Positions 1 through 7,631 are shown, counted from the stretch's first letter. The stretch is DNA of 13,147 nucleotides from Ilumatobacteraceae bacterium (GCA_016650435.1 JAENVT010000048.1:1-13147); one strand, 5' to 3'. The notes: generated by a model not told the origin, from the letters alone. A program made the numbers and translations.

Positions 1-1
1 C

Positions 2-940
2 GGTGTCACTGCCACAAGTGGTCCGGGTGTCGCCTTGAAGAGCGAGACCACCAGCTTGGCTGTCTCATTGGAGTTGCCGTTCATTCTCATCGACGTGCAG
101 CGTGGCGGGCCCTCAACCGGCCTGCCTACCAAGACCGAGGCCGCCGATCTCAACATCGCGATCTACGGCCGTCACGGCGAGGCACCGCTTCCGGTGATTG
201 CCGCCTACAGCCCGGCCAACTGCTTCGACGCTGCGATCGAGGCCGCACGCATCGCCTTGAAGTACCGCACGCCGGTCATCCTGCTCAGCGATGGCTACAT
301 CGCCAACGGCAGCGAGCCGTGGTGCCTGCCCGACATCGCCTCGCTGCCCGATATTTCCGTGCCGTTCGCTACGGAGCTGAATCACACCAACGAGGACGGC
401 ACGCAAGAGTTCTGGCCGTACCTGCGCGATCCCGAAACCCTTGCCAGGCCGTGGGCGATTCCCGGCACGCCTCACTTGATGCACCGCGTCGGCGGACTCG
501 AGAAGGAAGATGGCCGCGGTGACATCAACTACACGCCGGAAAACCACCAGCGGATGGTTTTCCTGCGGGCAGCCAAGATTGCTGGCATCGCCAACGACAT
601 TCCGCCTGCGGTGGCCGTGGGCGATGTCGACGACGCCGATGTTTGCGTGCTCGGCTGGGGATCGACGTGGGCAGCCATCGACGCCGCCGTGCAGCGCACG
701 CGCCGCCGAGGCCTGAAGGTCGCATGGGTTCATCTCACCCACCTCAACCCGTTGCCACCGAACCTTGGCGACATCTTGAAGCGATACCCGCGGCTGATCG
801 TGCCCGAGCTCAACCTCGGTCAACTGTGCCGCATCGTGCGCGCCGAGTACCTGGTCGACGCCAAGCCGGTCACCAAGGTTCAAGGCCTGCCATTCACGGC
901 ACGCGAACTGGAAGATGCCATCGAAGGAGCGTTGAAATGA
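2..940 (+). CDS. korA: 2-oxoacid (2-oxoglutarate):ferredoxin oxidoreductase alpha subunit, 3' part
   Basis: This is the C-terminal 312 residues of the alpha subunit of a 2-oxoacid:ferredoxin oxidoreductase. The enzyme decarboxylates 2-oxoglutarate to succinyl-CoA with ferredoxin as electron acceptor, in the cytoplasm. The reading frame is already open at base 2 and reads GVTATSGPGVALKSE, the TSGPG signature of the pyrimidine-binding domain of KorA/PorA proteins, so the gene begins upstream of the window. The TTG at 35 is internal and is not the start. Further family features are the IDVQRGGPSTGLPTK stretch soon after and a C-terminal domain ending in the PELNLGQL region. Actinobacterial KorA is usually over 600 residues, with an N-terminal gamma-type domain fused, so about half is missing here. 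The stop overlaps the korB start (ATGA), implying one transcript and coupled translation. Substrate choice (2-oxoglutarate rather than another 2-oxoacid) rests on family resemblance. Confidence 0.9.
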   Translation, partial: GVTATSGPGVALKSETTSLAVSLELPFILIDVQRGGPSTGLPTKTEAADLNIAIYGRHGEAPLPVIAAYSPANCFDAAIEAARIALKYRTPVILLSDGYIANGSEPWCLPDIASLPDISVPFATELNHTNEDGTQEFWPYLRDPETLARPWAIPGTPHLMHRVGGLEKEDGRGDINYTPENHQRMVFLRAAKIAGIANDIPPAVAVGDVDDADVCVLGWGSTWAAIDAAVQRTRRRGLKVAWVHLTHLNPLPPNLGDILKRYPRLIVPELNLGQLCRIVRAEYLVDAKPVTKVQGLPFTARELEDAIEGALK

Positions 941-1959
941 GCGACACCCTGGTGCCGATCACGACGAAGAAAGACTGGACCAGCGACCAAGAGGTGCGCT
1001 GGTGCCCCGGCTGCGGTGACTACGGCATCCTGCTGGCTGTTCAGCAGCTGATGCCCGATCTCGGCATCGCCCCCGAGAACACCGTGTTCATCAGTGGCAT
1101 CGGCTGCAGCAGCAGGTTCCCGTACTACATGAACACGTACGGCATGCACAGCATCCACGGACGTGCGCCGGCCATTGCCACCGGTCTCGCCGTTGCTCGG
1201 CCCGATCTTGATGTGTGGGTGGTCACCGGCGACGGCGACGGCTTGTCGATCGGTGGCAACCACCTGATCCACGCCCTGCGGCGCAACGTCAACCTCACCA
1301 TCTTGTTGTTCAACAACCGCATCTACGGACTCACCAAGGGCCAGTACTCGCCGACGTCGGAAGTGGGCAAGGTCACCAAGAGCACCCCGTACGGATCCGT
1401 CGACCCGCCGTTCAACCCGCTGTCTGTCGCGTTGGGTGCCGAGGCCAGTTTCGTTGCCCGTACTCACGACCTCGACCGCAAGCACATGATGGAGATCTTC
1501 CGCCAGGCCCACGACCACAAGGGCTCGTCGTTCGTCGAGATCTTCCAGAACTGCAACGTGTTCAACGATGGCGCTTTCGACGACGTCATCCGACGTCAGG
1601 TCCGCGACGAGATGATGATTGATCTCCGTCACGGCGAGCCGATCATCTTCGGTACAGACGGACACAAGGGTGTCGTCATGGGCACCGACGGTCAGCTGCG
1701 AATCGTCGAGGTCGCCGATGTCGGCGCGGAAGCGATTCTGGTGCACGACGCCCACCGAGACGACCCTGGCCTGGCCTTCGCGCTCGCGCGGTTGTCGCAC
1801 GACGATCACTCGGCGACGACCTTCGGAGTCTTCCGCTCGGTCGAACGTCCCGACTACGGCATGTCGGTCGGTCGCCAGATCGCTGAGGCATCGTCGAAGC
1901 GTGGCCCCGGCGATCTCGCCACGCTGCTGCGCGGCAACGGCACCTGGGCTGTCAGCTAA
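937..1959 (+). CDS. korB: 2-oxoacid (2-oxoglutarate):ferredoxin oxidoreductase beta subunit
   Basis: This 340-residue beta subunit carries thiamine diphosphate and an iron-sulfur cluster and forms the catalytic partner of the KorA encoded just upstream. CPGCG (residues 23-27) and GIGCSSR (54-60) are the family signatures. C23, C26, C57 and C207 are the likely four ligands of a [4Fe-4S] cluster. The thiamine-diphosphate motif runs from GDGDG (98-102) to the paired Asn at 126-127, followed by RIYGLTKGQ. Full length is normal for KorB. The ATG start lies inside the korA stop (ATGA, 4-bp overlap), which fixes the start. The C-terminal 120 residues form the usual variable tail of actinobacterial KorB. 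The pair would serve the oxidative TCA step in place of, or beside, 2-oxoglutarate dehydrogenase. Transcription probably ends in the hairpin array that starts 7 bp after the stop codon. Confidence 0.93.
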   Translation: MSDTLVPITTKKDWTSDQEVRWCPGCGDYGILLAVQQLMPDLGIAPENTVFISGIGCSSRFPYYMNTYGMHSIHGRAPAIATGLAVARPDLDVWVVTGDGDGLSIGGNHLIHALRRNVNLTILLFNNRIYGLTKGQYSPTSEVGKVTKSTPYGSVDPPFNPLSVALGAEASFVARTHDLDRKHMMEIFRQAHDHKGSSFVEIFQNCNVFNDGAFDDVIRRQVRDEMMIDLRHGEPIIFGTDGHKGVVMGTDGQLRIVEVADVGAEAILVHDAHRDDPGLAFALARLSHDDHSATTFGVFRSVERPDYGMSVGRQIAEASSKRGPGDLATLLRGNGTWAVS

Positions 1960-1966
1960 CTCACCG

Positions 1967-2116
1967 CTGGTTGGGCGCGATTTCGGAAGCGGCAGTGCTC
2001 ACATCGCGCCCGGTGAACCTGGTTGGGCGCGATTTCGGAAGTGGCAGTGCTCATATCGCGCCCGGTGAACCTGGTTGGGCGCGATTTCGGAAGTGGCAGT
2101 GCTCACATCGCGCCCG
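1967..2116 (+). repeat. Tandem array of three 52-bp hairpin-forming units between convergent genes
   Basis: Two full 52-bp units (1967-2018, 2019-2070) and a 46-base third (2071-2116) are nearly identical. I see two variable positions: C/T at 1990/2042/2094 and C/T at 2002/2054/2106. Each unit holds a perfect 9-bp inverted repeat, GGGCGCGAT with ATCGCGCCC, around a 21-base loop (arms 1973-1981/2003-2011, 2025-2033/2055-2063, 2077-2085/2107-2115). A second fold is possible between units: ATCGCGCCC, a 4-base bulge, AACC-T-GGTT, then GGGCGCGAT. The array lies between the korB stop and the stop of the opposing acyltransferase gene, so it may act as a bidirectional terminator or RNA-stabilising element, though no T-run follows the stems. 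Because 52 is not a multiple of 3, the same sequence is read in all three frames; short open frames across it are not genes. Confidence 0.95.
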
Positions 2117-2131
2117 AGCAGGGGGGCCCGG

Positions 2132-2890
2132 TCAGTCGGGGGTGCGCTGGACTCCGTGAGGATCTGGCGCACGTTCGCCGCGCAGTTCGCCGACCACGGC
2201 CACCAGTCGGCTCATCACCAGGTCGGCGGCGAGGCGAACCTCGTCGGCGGTTGGCTCGGTCACCGGGCCGATGTTCATCAACCGGCGAACGTCGATGGAC
2301 GCGCCGATGCGGGTGTCGACCTTCGGCCGGCGAATCACGTTCAACAGCAGGTTCGGCACGACGCGGTGCCGACTGATGACCCGATGCCCCCCGACCATCG
2401 CCACCGGCACGATCGGCGCTCCAGTGCGCAGCGCCAGCCGCACCGCACCGGTCTTGGCTCGCTCCGGCCACATCATCGGATCACGCGTGAGCCGGCCTTC
2501 GGGGAAGATTCCGACGGCCTCGCCCTCGGCAAGCGCGTGGGCAGCTTCATCGAGCGACGTTGCCGCGTCGGCGGCACCACGCTTGACCTTGATGAAACCG
2601 AGCCTGCGGGCGACGGTGCCGAGCACCGGCGCGCTGAACACACCCGAGGTCGCCAACAGACGCAGCGACCTGCCCATGCGGCGGCACGCCAGGGCCAGCA
2701 ACACACCGTCGGCATAGCTGGTGTGATTGGAGATCACGATGATCGGACCGTTGGGAAGTGTGCGAGCTGCTTCGCGTCGCCCGCGTTGCCGCTCGATCTC
2801 GAGTCTGCTGAAAAGGGCCGTGCCCGATCCGATCACGGCTGCCAAAACCGCGTAGAGGATTGCGCCGGTACGACCCGGTTTGCGCCACAT
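2132..2890 (-). CDS. PlsC-like 1-acyl-sn-glycerol-3-phosphate acyltransferase family protein
   Basis: This 252-residue protein belongs to the lysophospholipid acyltransferase (PlsC/AGPAT) family, which transfers an acyl group to lysophosphatidic acid or a similar lipid acceptor at the membrane. The catalytic HX4D motif is NHTSYAD (H56, D61). The second substrate-binding motif is FPEGR (129-133), followed by a third conserved block around APIVPVAMVG. An N-terminal hydrophobic stretch (about residues 10-28) could anchor it to the membrane. The ATG at 2890 lies 12 bases after the stop of the aminotransferase on the same strand, so the two are probably cotranscribed; no Shine-Dalgarno sequence is visible in the gap. 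The last ~30 residues are charged and low in conservation. The acceptor cannot be told from sequence. The gene ends 15 bp from the hairpin array shared with korB. Confidence 0.85.
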   Translation of the reverse strand: MWRKPGRTGAILYAVLAAVIGSGTALFSRLEIERQRGRREAARTLPNGPIIVISNHTSYADGVLLALACRRMGRSLRLLATSGVFSAPVLGTVARRLGFIKVKRGAADAATSLDEAAHALAEGEAVGIFPEGRLTRDPMMWPERAKTGAVRLALRTGAPIVPVAMVGGHRVISRHRVVPNLLLNVIRRPKVDTRIGASIDVRRLMNIGPVTEPTADEVRLAADLVMSRLVAVVGELRGERAPDPHGVQRTPD

Positions 2891-2902
2891 GGGCGGGCCG
2901 AT

Positions 2903-4270
2903 TCAGCCGGTATAGAACGAGTCGGCGACGGTCAAGGCTTCATCGAGGACGGCGAGTCCGTCGGTGACCTCGTCGACGGTGGCAGTGCACGGTGGAACGA
3001 CGTGCAGTCGATTGAAATGTGTGAACGGCCAGAGCCCGCGCTGCTTGCACGCCGAGGCCAGATCGCCCATCGGCTTGGCGTCGGCACCCGACGCGTTGTA
3101 TGGCACGAGCGGCTGACGCGTTGCCCGATCGGTGACGAGATCGAGCGCCCAGAACACCCCGAGACCACGAACCTCGCCGATGCTCGGATGGTTCGCCTGC
3201 AGCTTCTCGAGTCCCGGGGCGATGACATCGGTGCCCAGCATGCGGGCATGCTCGACAACGCCTTCTTCTTTGAAGATGTTGATGCTGGCGACCGCTGAAG
3301 CGCACGCCAACGGGTGCCCCGAATAGGTCAGCCCGCCGGGGAACGCCCGGTCGCGGAAGGTGTCGGCAATGTGCTGACTGATGACGACGCCGCCCAGTGG
3401 GAGATACCCGGAGTTGACACCCTTGGCAAAGCACACCAGATCCGGCTGCACGCCCCACTTCTGAAAGGCGAACCACTCGCCGCAACGCCCGAAGCCAGCC
3501 ATGACCTCGTCGCAGATCATCACAATGCCGTCTCGATCGCAACGATCGCGGATGCCCTGCAGGTAGCCGTCGGGCGGTACGAGGATGCCGTTGGTGCCGA
3601 CGACTGTTTCGATGATGATCGCGGCAACGGTTTGGGCGCCTTCGACCATCAACACGTCATCGAGATGGGCCAGGGCGCGCTCGCATTCCTCGGCCTCGCT
3701 GGTCGAGTGGAATGCGCTTCGATACGCATATGGTCCCCAGAACTTGACGACACCAGGCATCCCTGGCTCGCTGGCCCAGCGGCGCGGGTCGCCGGTCATC
3801 GAGATCGCCCCGTTGGTGCCGCCGTGATAGCTGCGGTAGTGCGAGAGCACCTTGAGCCGGTTGGTGTGCAGTCTGGCCATGCGAGCTGCGTTCTCGGTCG
3901 CCTCGGCTCCACCGTTGGTGAAGAACACCATGTTGAGGTGGCTGCTTTCGATCTTTTCGGCAGCAACTTCGCAGATCAGCCGTGCTGCTTCGCTGCGGGC
4001 ATCGTTGGCGTGGAACGGCGCCACGGTGCACAACCGGTCGGCCTGCTCCTTGATTGCTGCGATCAGCTTGGGATGTTGATGCCCGATGTTGACGTTGACG
4101 AGTTGACTGGAGAAGTCGAGATAGCGGTTGCCGTCCTGGGTCCAGAAGTAGCTGCCCTCGGCGCCTTCGACCACCATCGGGTTCAATGCGCCCTGCGCGC
4201 TCCACGAGTGGAAAACGTGGGAGCGATCGTTGGCGAACGCATTCTCGGGGTGAGTGTCGAGCACGGTCAT
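2903..4270 (-). CDS. Class III PLP-dependent aminotransferase (possibly taurine/beta-alanine--pyruvate type)
   Basis: This 455-residue enzyme has the class III (omega) aminotransferase fold and would move an amino group from an omega-amino donor to pyruvate or another 2-oxoacid in the cytoplasm. Visible features in order are the GSYFWTQDGNRYLDF N-terminal strand, FTNGGAEATENA (117-128) which binds the PLP phosphate, YRSYHG (145-150), E221, CDEVMAGFGRCGEW with D254 contacting the PLP ring nitrogen, and the PLP-forming lysine K283 in FAKGVNSGYLPLGG. Length is normal. The N-terminal HVFHSWSAQ stretch resembles proteins annotated as taurine--pyruvate aminotransferases, but I cannot confirm the substrate. 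The ATG at 4270 is supported by a TACGAT box at -12 to -7, the leaderless spacing. A PlsC-like gene follows 12 bp downstream. Glyoxylate as acceptor would link it to the neighbouring malyl-CoA lyase, but that is speculation. Confidence 0.88.
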   Translation of the reverse strand: MTVLDTHPENAFANDRSHVFHSWSAQGALNPMVVEGAEGSYFWTQDGNRYLDFSSQLVNVNIGHQHPKLIAAIKEQADRLCTVAPFHANDARSEAARLICEVAAEKIESSHLNMVFFTNGGAEATENAARMARLHTNRLKVLSHYRSYHGGTNGAISMTGDPRRWASEPGMPGVVKFWGPYAYRSAFHSTSEAEECERALAHLDDVLMVEGAQTVAAIIIETVVGTNGILVPPDGYLQGIRDRCDRDGIVMICDEVMAGFGRCGEWFAFQKWGVQPDLVCFAKGVNSGYLPLGGVVISQHIADTFRDRAFPGGLTYSGHPLACASAVASINIFKEEGVVEHARMLGTDVIAPGLEKLQANHPSIGEVRGLGVFWALDLVTDRATRQPLVPYNASGADAKPMGDLASACKQRGLWPFTHFNRLHVVPPCTATVDEVTDGLAVLDEALTVADSFYTG

Positions 4271-4276
4271 TCACTC

Positions 4277-4282
4277 ATCGTA
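4277..4282 (-). promoter_or_regulatory. Leaderless-type -10 box for the aminotransferase gene
   Basis: On the minus strand TACGAT (TANNNT consensus) sits at -12 to -7 from the ATG at 4270, so transcription would begin at or near the A of the start codon. No Shine-Dalgarno sequence precedes the ATG, which fits a leaderless transcript. With a 17-bp spacer the -35 hexamer would be TGTACG (4300-4305), a poor match to TTGACA, and would fall on the edge of the adjacent palindrome. Confidence 0.5.
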
Positions 4283-4300
4283 TTCGATACAGTCAATGGC

Positions 4301-4320
4301 GTACAGACAGCACTTTGTAC
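4301..4320. promoter_or_regulatory. Inverted repeat GTACA-N10-TGTAC, candidate operator
   Basis: A perfect 5-bp inverted repeat (GTACA, ten bases, TGTAC) occupies the 75-bp gap between the CitE-like gene and the aminotransferase gene. It covers the position of the -35 element of the leaderless promoter proposed for the aminotransferase, where a dimeric repressor would block RNA polymerase. Half-sites containing GTAC occur in operators of several regulator families (for example GntR), but no such regulator is encoded in the window and a 5-bp arm can arise by chance. Confidence 0.35.
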
Positions 4321-4345
4321 CCGAACAATTGCCCGTGGCGCCCAA

Positions 4346-5212
4346 CTAGCCGAGCGTGGCGATTGCCTCGGCGAGGGCAAGAGTGTGCTGTGCGTTGGCG
4401 ACATGAAGGTTCTCGATCATCCGACCCTCGACGGTCACAACGCCACGCCCGTCGGTGACCGCCTCGTCGAACGCGGTGATGATTCGCCGCGCCTGCTCGA
4501 TGTCGGTGGTCGACGGCGCCCAGGCCTGATTGGCGATCTCGATCTGCCCGGGATGAATGAGCGTCTTACCGTCGAAGCCGAACTCGACGCCTTGAGCACA
4601 TTCTTCGGCGAAGCCGTCGAGGTTCTTCAGGTCGTTGTAGACACCATCGAGGATTGCCTTGCCGGCCTCGCGTGCTGCTAGCACCGCCGTTGCCAGGTGG
4701 GGGAGCAGGGCGCGACGACCGGCGGCCAAGGGAGCGCGCAGTTCTCGTGCGAGATCGTTGGTCCCCATCACCAACACCGAGACGCGCGGGTGTGCGGCGA
4801 TAGCCCGAACGTCGAATATCGCTGTCGGTGTTTCGATCATCGCCCATACGGTCATAGCGGCAGGGGCGCCGGCGTTGTCGAGTTGTCGCGACACCTCGTC
4901 GAGGTAGGCCACAGAGCTGACCTTTGGTACGACCACGGCTGCCGCGGTCGAGACGGCGATTGCCGCCAGATCCCCCGACCCCCACGGTGTGTCGAGGCCA
5001 TTGCAGCGGATCGTCAACTCGCGCCGGCCATACGCGGCAGATGCCGCCGCGGCGCAGGCCGCAACCCTGGCCGATTCCTTCGCGTCGGGGGCGACGGCAT
5101 CTTCGAGATCGAAGATGATGGAATCCGCAGGCAGCGTCTTGGCCTTCTCGAGGGCACGCTCGTTGGCAGCGGGCATGTACAACGCCGACCGCCTCGGTCG
5201 GAGGTCGGTCAC
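4346..5212 (-). CDS. HpcH/HpaI-CitE family lyase paralog, candidate (3S)-malyl-CoA thioesterase
   Basis: This 288-residue protein has the CitE-type TIM barrel that cleaves or hydrolyses 3-hydroxyacyl-CoA thioesters. Signatures in order are [17 protein letters not shown] near the N-terminus, FDLEDAV (34-40, with E37 and D38), [11 protein letters not shown] (68-78), VPKV (95-98), MIETPTAIF (125-133, with the Mg-binding E127) and [14 protein letters not shown] (211-224). It is shorter than the adjacent Mcl and closer to the CitE/Mcl2 branch, whose members include (3S)-malyl-CoA thioesterase and citramalyl-CoA lyase. The start is a GTG whose first bases overlap the mcl stop (GTGA), so the two are one transcriptional unit with coupled translation. 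That pairing supports hydrolysis of malyl-CoA to malate and CoA as the last step of the ethylmalonyl-CoA pathway. A lyase acting on citramalyl-CoA or another acyl-CoA is the alternative. Confidence 0.85.
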   Translation of the reverse strand: MTDLRPRRSALYMPAANERALEKAKTLPADSIIFDLEDAVAPDAKESARVAACAAAASAAYGRRELTIRCNGLDTPWGSGDLAAIAVSTAAAVVVPKVSSVAYLDEVSRQLDNAGAPAAMTVWAMIETPTAIFDVRAIAAHPRVSVLVMGTNDLARELRAPLAAGRRALLPHLATAVLAAREAGKAILDGVYNDLKNLDGFAEECAQGVEFGFDGKTLIHPGQIEIANQAWAPSTTDIEQARRIITAFDEAVTDGRGVVTVEGRMIENLHVANAQHTLALAEAIATLG

Positions 5213-6309
5213 GACGTGAACCCGTACGCCGCGGCGAGTTGGGGATCTCGCTCTGCAAGTTGTCGGGCGAGCTCAACAACGACCGTGCATTGTTTGACCG
5301 ATGCGTCGTCCTCCATCTTTCCGTCGAGCATGATCGCGCCCGTCCCATCGCCCATCGCGTCAATGACGCGTTGCGCCTGGGCGACGTCAGCTGGTCGCGG
5401 GCTGAACACTCGCTTGGCGATCTCGATCTGTACCGGGTGCAGACTCCAGGCTCCGACGCAACCGAGCAGGTACGCGTTGCGGAACTGGTCTTCGCAACCC
5501 ACGGTGTCCTTGATGTCGCCAAACGGCCCGTAGAACGGCAGCAACCCGAAGGTCACGCAGGCGTCGACCATTCGCGCCAACGTGTAGTGCCACAGGTCTT
5601 GCTGAAACGTGGGCCGAGCTGCGTCCGGTTGTGTCGGATCGGGATCGCTGCGCACGATGTAGTCCGGATGGCCGCCGCCGACGCGCGTCGTCTTCATCCG
5701 GCGATCGGCTGCGAGGTCCGCCGGGCCCAACGACAGGCCCTGCATGCGCGGAGACGCCGCACAAATCTCCTCGACGTTGGCTACGCCGCGCGCCGTTTCC
5801 AGAATGGCGTGCACGAGGATGGGACGACCTAGTCCGGCCTTGGCTTCGAGTTGCGCCAACAGGCGATCGACATAGTGGATGTCTTCGGGACCCTCAACCT
5901 TCGGGACCATGATCACGTCGAGCTTGTCGCCGATCTCGGTGACCAGCGTGACGATGTCGTCGAGGCCCCACGGCGAGTCGAGGCTGTTGACTCTCGTCCA
6001 CAGTTGCGTGTCGCCCATCTCGACGGTGCGAGCCACGTCGACGAGACCAGAGCGAGCAGCTTCTTTGTCGGCCATCGGGATCGCATCCTCGAGATTGCCA
6101 AGCAGAATGTCGACGGTCGGGATGACCTCGCTCAACTTGGCGACGACCTTGTCGATGTGCGGGGGAAAGAAGTGGATGACACGACTCGGTCGGAAGGGGA
6201 TGTCACGCACCGGCTCCGGGGCACCGACGGCAAGTGGTTTGAAGAAGTCTTTGGCGCTGCGCACGCGTGCAAGGGTAGGTGTCGACGGAGGCGGGGGCGA
6301 AACAGGCAT
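5209..6309 (-). CDS. mcl: L-malyl-CoA / beta-methylmalyl-CoA lyase
   Basis: This 366-residue enzyme reversibly cleaves malyl-CoA to acetyl-CoA plus glyoxylate and beta-methylmalyl-CoA to propionyl-CoA plus glyoxylate, using Mg2+. It has the CitE/HpcH barrel: FFPPH (47-51), GNLEDAIPM (71-79), [10 protein letters not shown] (106-115), VPKVEG (135-140), ILETARG (169-175, with E171 as metal ligand), LGPADLAA (194-201), TTRVGGGHP (207-215), [10 protein letters not shown] (259-268), GAWSLHP (286-292) and DGKMEDDA (329-336). From memory this pattern closely follows the Chloroflexus Mcl of the 3-hydroxypropionate bicycle rather than the shorter CitE proteins. The first ~20 Pro-rich residues look extra, but no better start is evident than the ATG at 6309. 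The ATG lies only 9 bp from the GTG of the divergent HAD gene. The stop overlaps the next CitE-like gene by 4 bp. Confidence 0.9.
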   Translation of the reverse strand: MPVSPPPPSTPTLARVRSAKDFFKPLAVGAPEPVRDIPFRPSRVIHFFPPHIDKVVAKLSEVIPTVDILLGNLEDAIPMADKEAARSGLVDVARTVEMGDTQLWTRVNSLDSPWGLDDIVTLVTEIGDKLDVIMVPKVEGPEDIHYVDRLLAQLEAKAGLGRPILVHAILETARGVANVEEICAASPRMQGLSLGPADLAADRRMKTTRVGGGHPDYIVRSDPDPTQPDAARPTFQQDLWHYTLARMVDACVTFGLLPFYGPFGDIKDTVGCEDQFRNAYLLGCVGAWSLHPVQIEIAKRVFSPRPADVAQAQRVIDAMGDGTGAIMLDGKMEDDASVKQCTVVVELARQLAERDPQLAAAYGFTS

Positions 6310-6318
6310 GATGGTCCG

Positions 6319-7008
6319 GTGACCGCGCGCTTCAAGGCCATCCTGCTCGATGCCGGCGGAGTGCTGGTTCTCCCTGACCCGACAGTGCTCGGGCCGTTAC
6401 TGGCGTACTACGGCGGCGATTCGTCCGTGGGGGCGCACCGCCGGGCGCACTACGCGGGCATGGCTGCGAAATCGGCGGCCGGGAGCGGTGAGGCGTTTTG
6501 GGATGAGTACAACCACTCGTATGTGCACAGCATCGGTGTGCCCGACCGCGACATCGATGCCGCTGCCGAGTTGCTGCACCGGACGCGAAGCGCCTATCTG
6601 TGGAGATGGCCGATACCCGAAAGTATCGCTGCGCTGAAGGCGATGTCAGCGGCTGGTGTGCCCGTCGGTGTGGTGTCGAATGCCAGTGGTCAGATCGCCG
6701 AGGTGTTGTCGAGAAGCGGTGTGTGCCAAGCAGGCGACGGCGACTGTGTGCCCGTGCGCGTCGTGGTCGACAGCCATGTCGTCGGGGTGGCCAAGCCCGA
6801 CCCGTTGATCTTCGAACATGCGCTGCCGTTCTTCGAAGGGATCGAACGGCACGACGTCGCGTACGTCGGTGACTCGGTGACGATGGACATCGGCGCAGCG
6901 CGTGCTGCCGGACTGCATCCGGTCCTGCTCGATCCGTACGACGACCATCCCAACGGCGACTTCGAACGCATCAGCAGTCTCGCTGAGCTGGTTGGTCGAA
7001 GCTCGTGA
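6319..7008 (+). CDS. HAD superfamily hydrolase-like protein (subfamily IA type)
   Basis: This 229-residue protein has the haloacid-dehalogenase fold typical of small-molecule phosphatases. Motif I is LLDAGGVL with nucleophile D11, motif II is GVVSNAS (S120), motif III is VAKPDP (K159) and motif IV is YVGDSVTMD (D185, D190). A helical cap lies between motifs I and II (about residues 20-100). The second Asp of the usual DxD motif, the general acid, is replaced by Gly (D-A-G), a variant known in some HAD-IA branches that can weaken or change phosphatase activity. The GTG at 6319 is chosen because motif I follows within ten residues and no ATG is available in frame nearby; the frame stays open upstream, antisense to mcl. 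CATGAT at 6307-6312 would be a leaderless-spaced -10. The stop overlaps the methyltransferase start (GTGA). The substrate is unknown. Confidence 0.85.
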   Translation: MTARFKAILLDAGGVLVLPDPTVLGPLLAYYGGDSSVGAHRRAHYAGMAAKSAAGSGEAFWDEYNHSYVHSIGVPDRDIDAAAELLHRTRSAYLWRWPIPESIAALKAMSAAGVPVGVVSNASGQIAEVLSRSGVCQAGDGDCVPVRVVVDSHVVGVAKPDPLIFEHALPFFEGIERHDVAYVGDSVTMDIGAARAAGLHPVLLDPYDDHPNGDFERISSLAELVGRSS

Positions 7009-7631
7009 GCCATGACGACGCGCATCGTGTCAGCGACCAGTGGTCTCGATGGAGGGCAGCGACCGACCTCGAGGAGTACTACTCGCGATGGCGACGACTC
7101 GAAGCAACGGGCACATCGCCGCACGGTGAGGCCGACTTCATCGAATCGCTGCATCCGCGCAGCGTGCTCGACGCCGGATGCGGAATGGGACGGGTGGCGA
7201 TTGAGCTGGCCGCACGTGGGCTTGATGTCGTCGGCGTCGATCTCGACGATGATCTATTGGAGTTTGCCAGGCGGTCGCAGCCGTCGATTCGCTGGCTGCT
7301 CGACGACCTGGCGACGATGAAGCTCGGCCGTTGCTTCGACATCGTGGCAATGCCTGGCAACGTGATGATCTTCTGTCGAGCCGACGATCGCGCCGCGATC
7401 ATCCGTAACGCTGCTGCACACCTCGAGCCTGACGGTTTGCTTGTCGCCGGCTTTCAGCTGGCCCACGGCGATGCGCCCTTGAGCCTTGACGAGTACGACC
7501 AGCTGTGTGGCGCCGCTGGTCTCGAACTGGCCGAGCGCTGGTCGACGTGGGACAGAGAGCCGTGCCCCGCTGTCACCTACGCCGTGTCGGTTCATCGTCT
7601 CATGACGATGGCAGACGTCGCACGGCCCTAG
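7005..7631 (+). CDS. Class I SAM-dependent methyltransferase
   Basis: This 208-residue protein has the Rossmann-like fold of class I methyltransferases, which move a methyl group from S-adenosylmethionine to an acceptor. Motif I, VLDAGCGMGR (54-63), binds SAM. VVGVDLDDDLLEFAR (75-89) gives the acidic residue that holds the ribose, WLLDDLATM (97-105) is motif II-like, and FDIVAMPGNVMIF (111-123) is the motif III/IV strand. The first ~45 residues form a helical lid with many Trp and Arg residues. The GTG start overlaps the stop of the HAD gene by 4 bp, so both are translated from one message. The two may act on the same metabolite, but the acceptor cannot be told from the sequence. A 70-bp gap separates its stop from the end of the convergent response-regulator gene. 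Confidence 0.87.
   Translation: MSHDDAHRVSDQWSRWRAATDLEEYYSRWRRLEATGTSPHGEADFIESLHPRSVLDAGCGMGRVAIELAARGLDVVGVDLDDDLLEFARRSQPSIRWLLDDLATMKLGRCFDIVAMPGNVMIFCRADDRAAIIRNAAAHLEPDGLLVAGFQLAHGDAPLSLDEYDQLCGAAGLELAERWSTWDREPCPAVTYAVSVHRLMTMADVARP

Noticed and set aside
880..1809. Minus-strand open frame (309 codons) opposite korB
   Set aside because: Val/Asp/His-rich mirror translation of a strong coding gene; no motif or start signal.
1967..2116. CRISPR array
   Set aside because: The 52-bp units are directly abutting and nearly identical along their whole length; there are no unique spacers and no cas genes.
1971..2159. Short plus-strand frames starting at TTG in the tandem repeat
   Set aside because: The same peptide appears in different frames because the 52-bp unit is not a multiple of three; this is repeat DNA, not a gene.
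2075..3298. Long plus-strand open frame (407 codons) across the acyltransferase and part of the aminotransferase genes
   Set aside because: It starts in the hairpin repeat and runs antisense to two well-supported genes; its translation is low-complexity in Arg, His and Gly and matches no family. GC-rich coding DNA commonly leaves such frames open.
4291..4296. TTGACT on the minus strand as a -35 box for the aminotransferase
   Set aside because: Only 8 bp separate it from the TACGAT box, too short for a sigma-70-type promoter.
3314..4681. Plus-strand open frame of 455 codons antisense to the aminotransferase and the CitE-like gene
   Set aside because: The opposite strand shows intact catalytic motifs throughout; this frame crosses their intergenic gap and has no recognisable domain.
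5851..6318. Upstream extension of the HAD gene to a 385-residue protein
   Set aside because: The extension is antisense to mcl and carries no family feature; HAD motif I begins right after the GTG at 6319.
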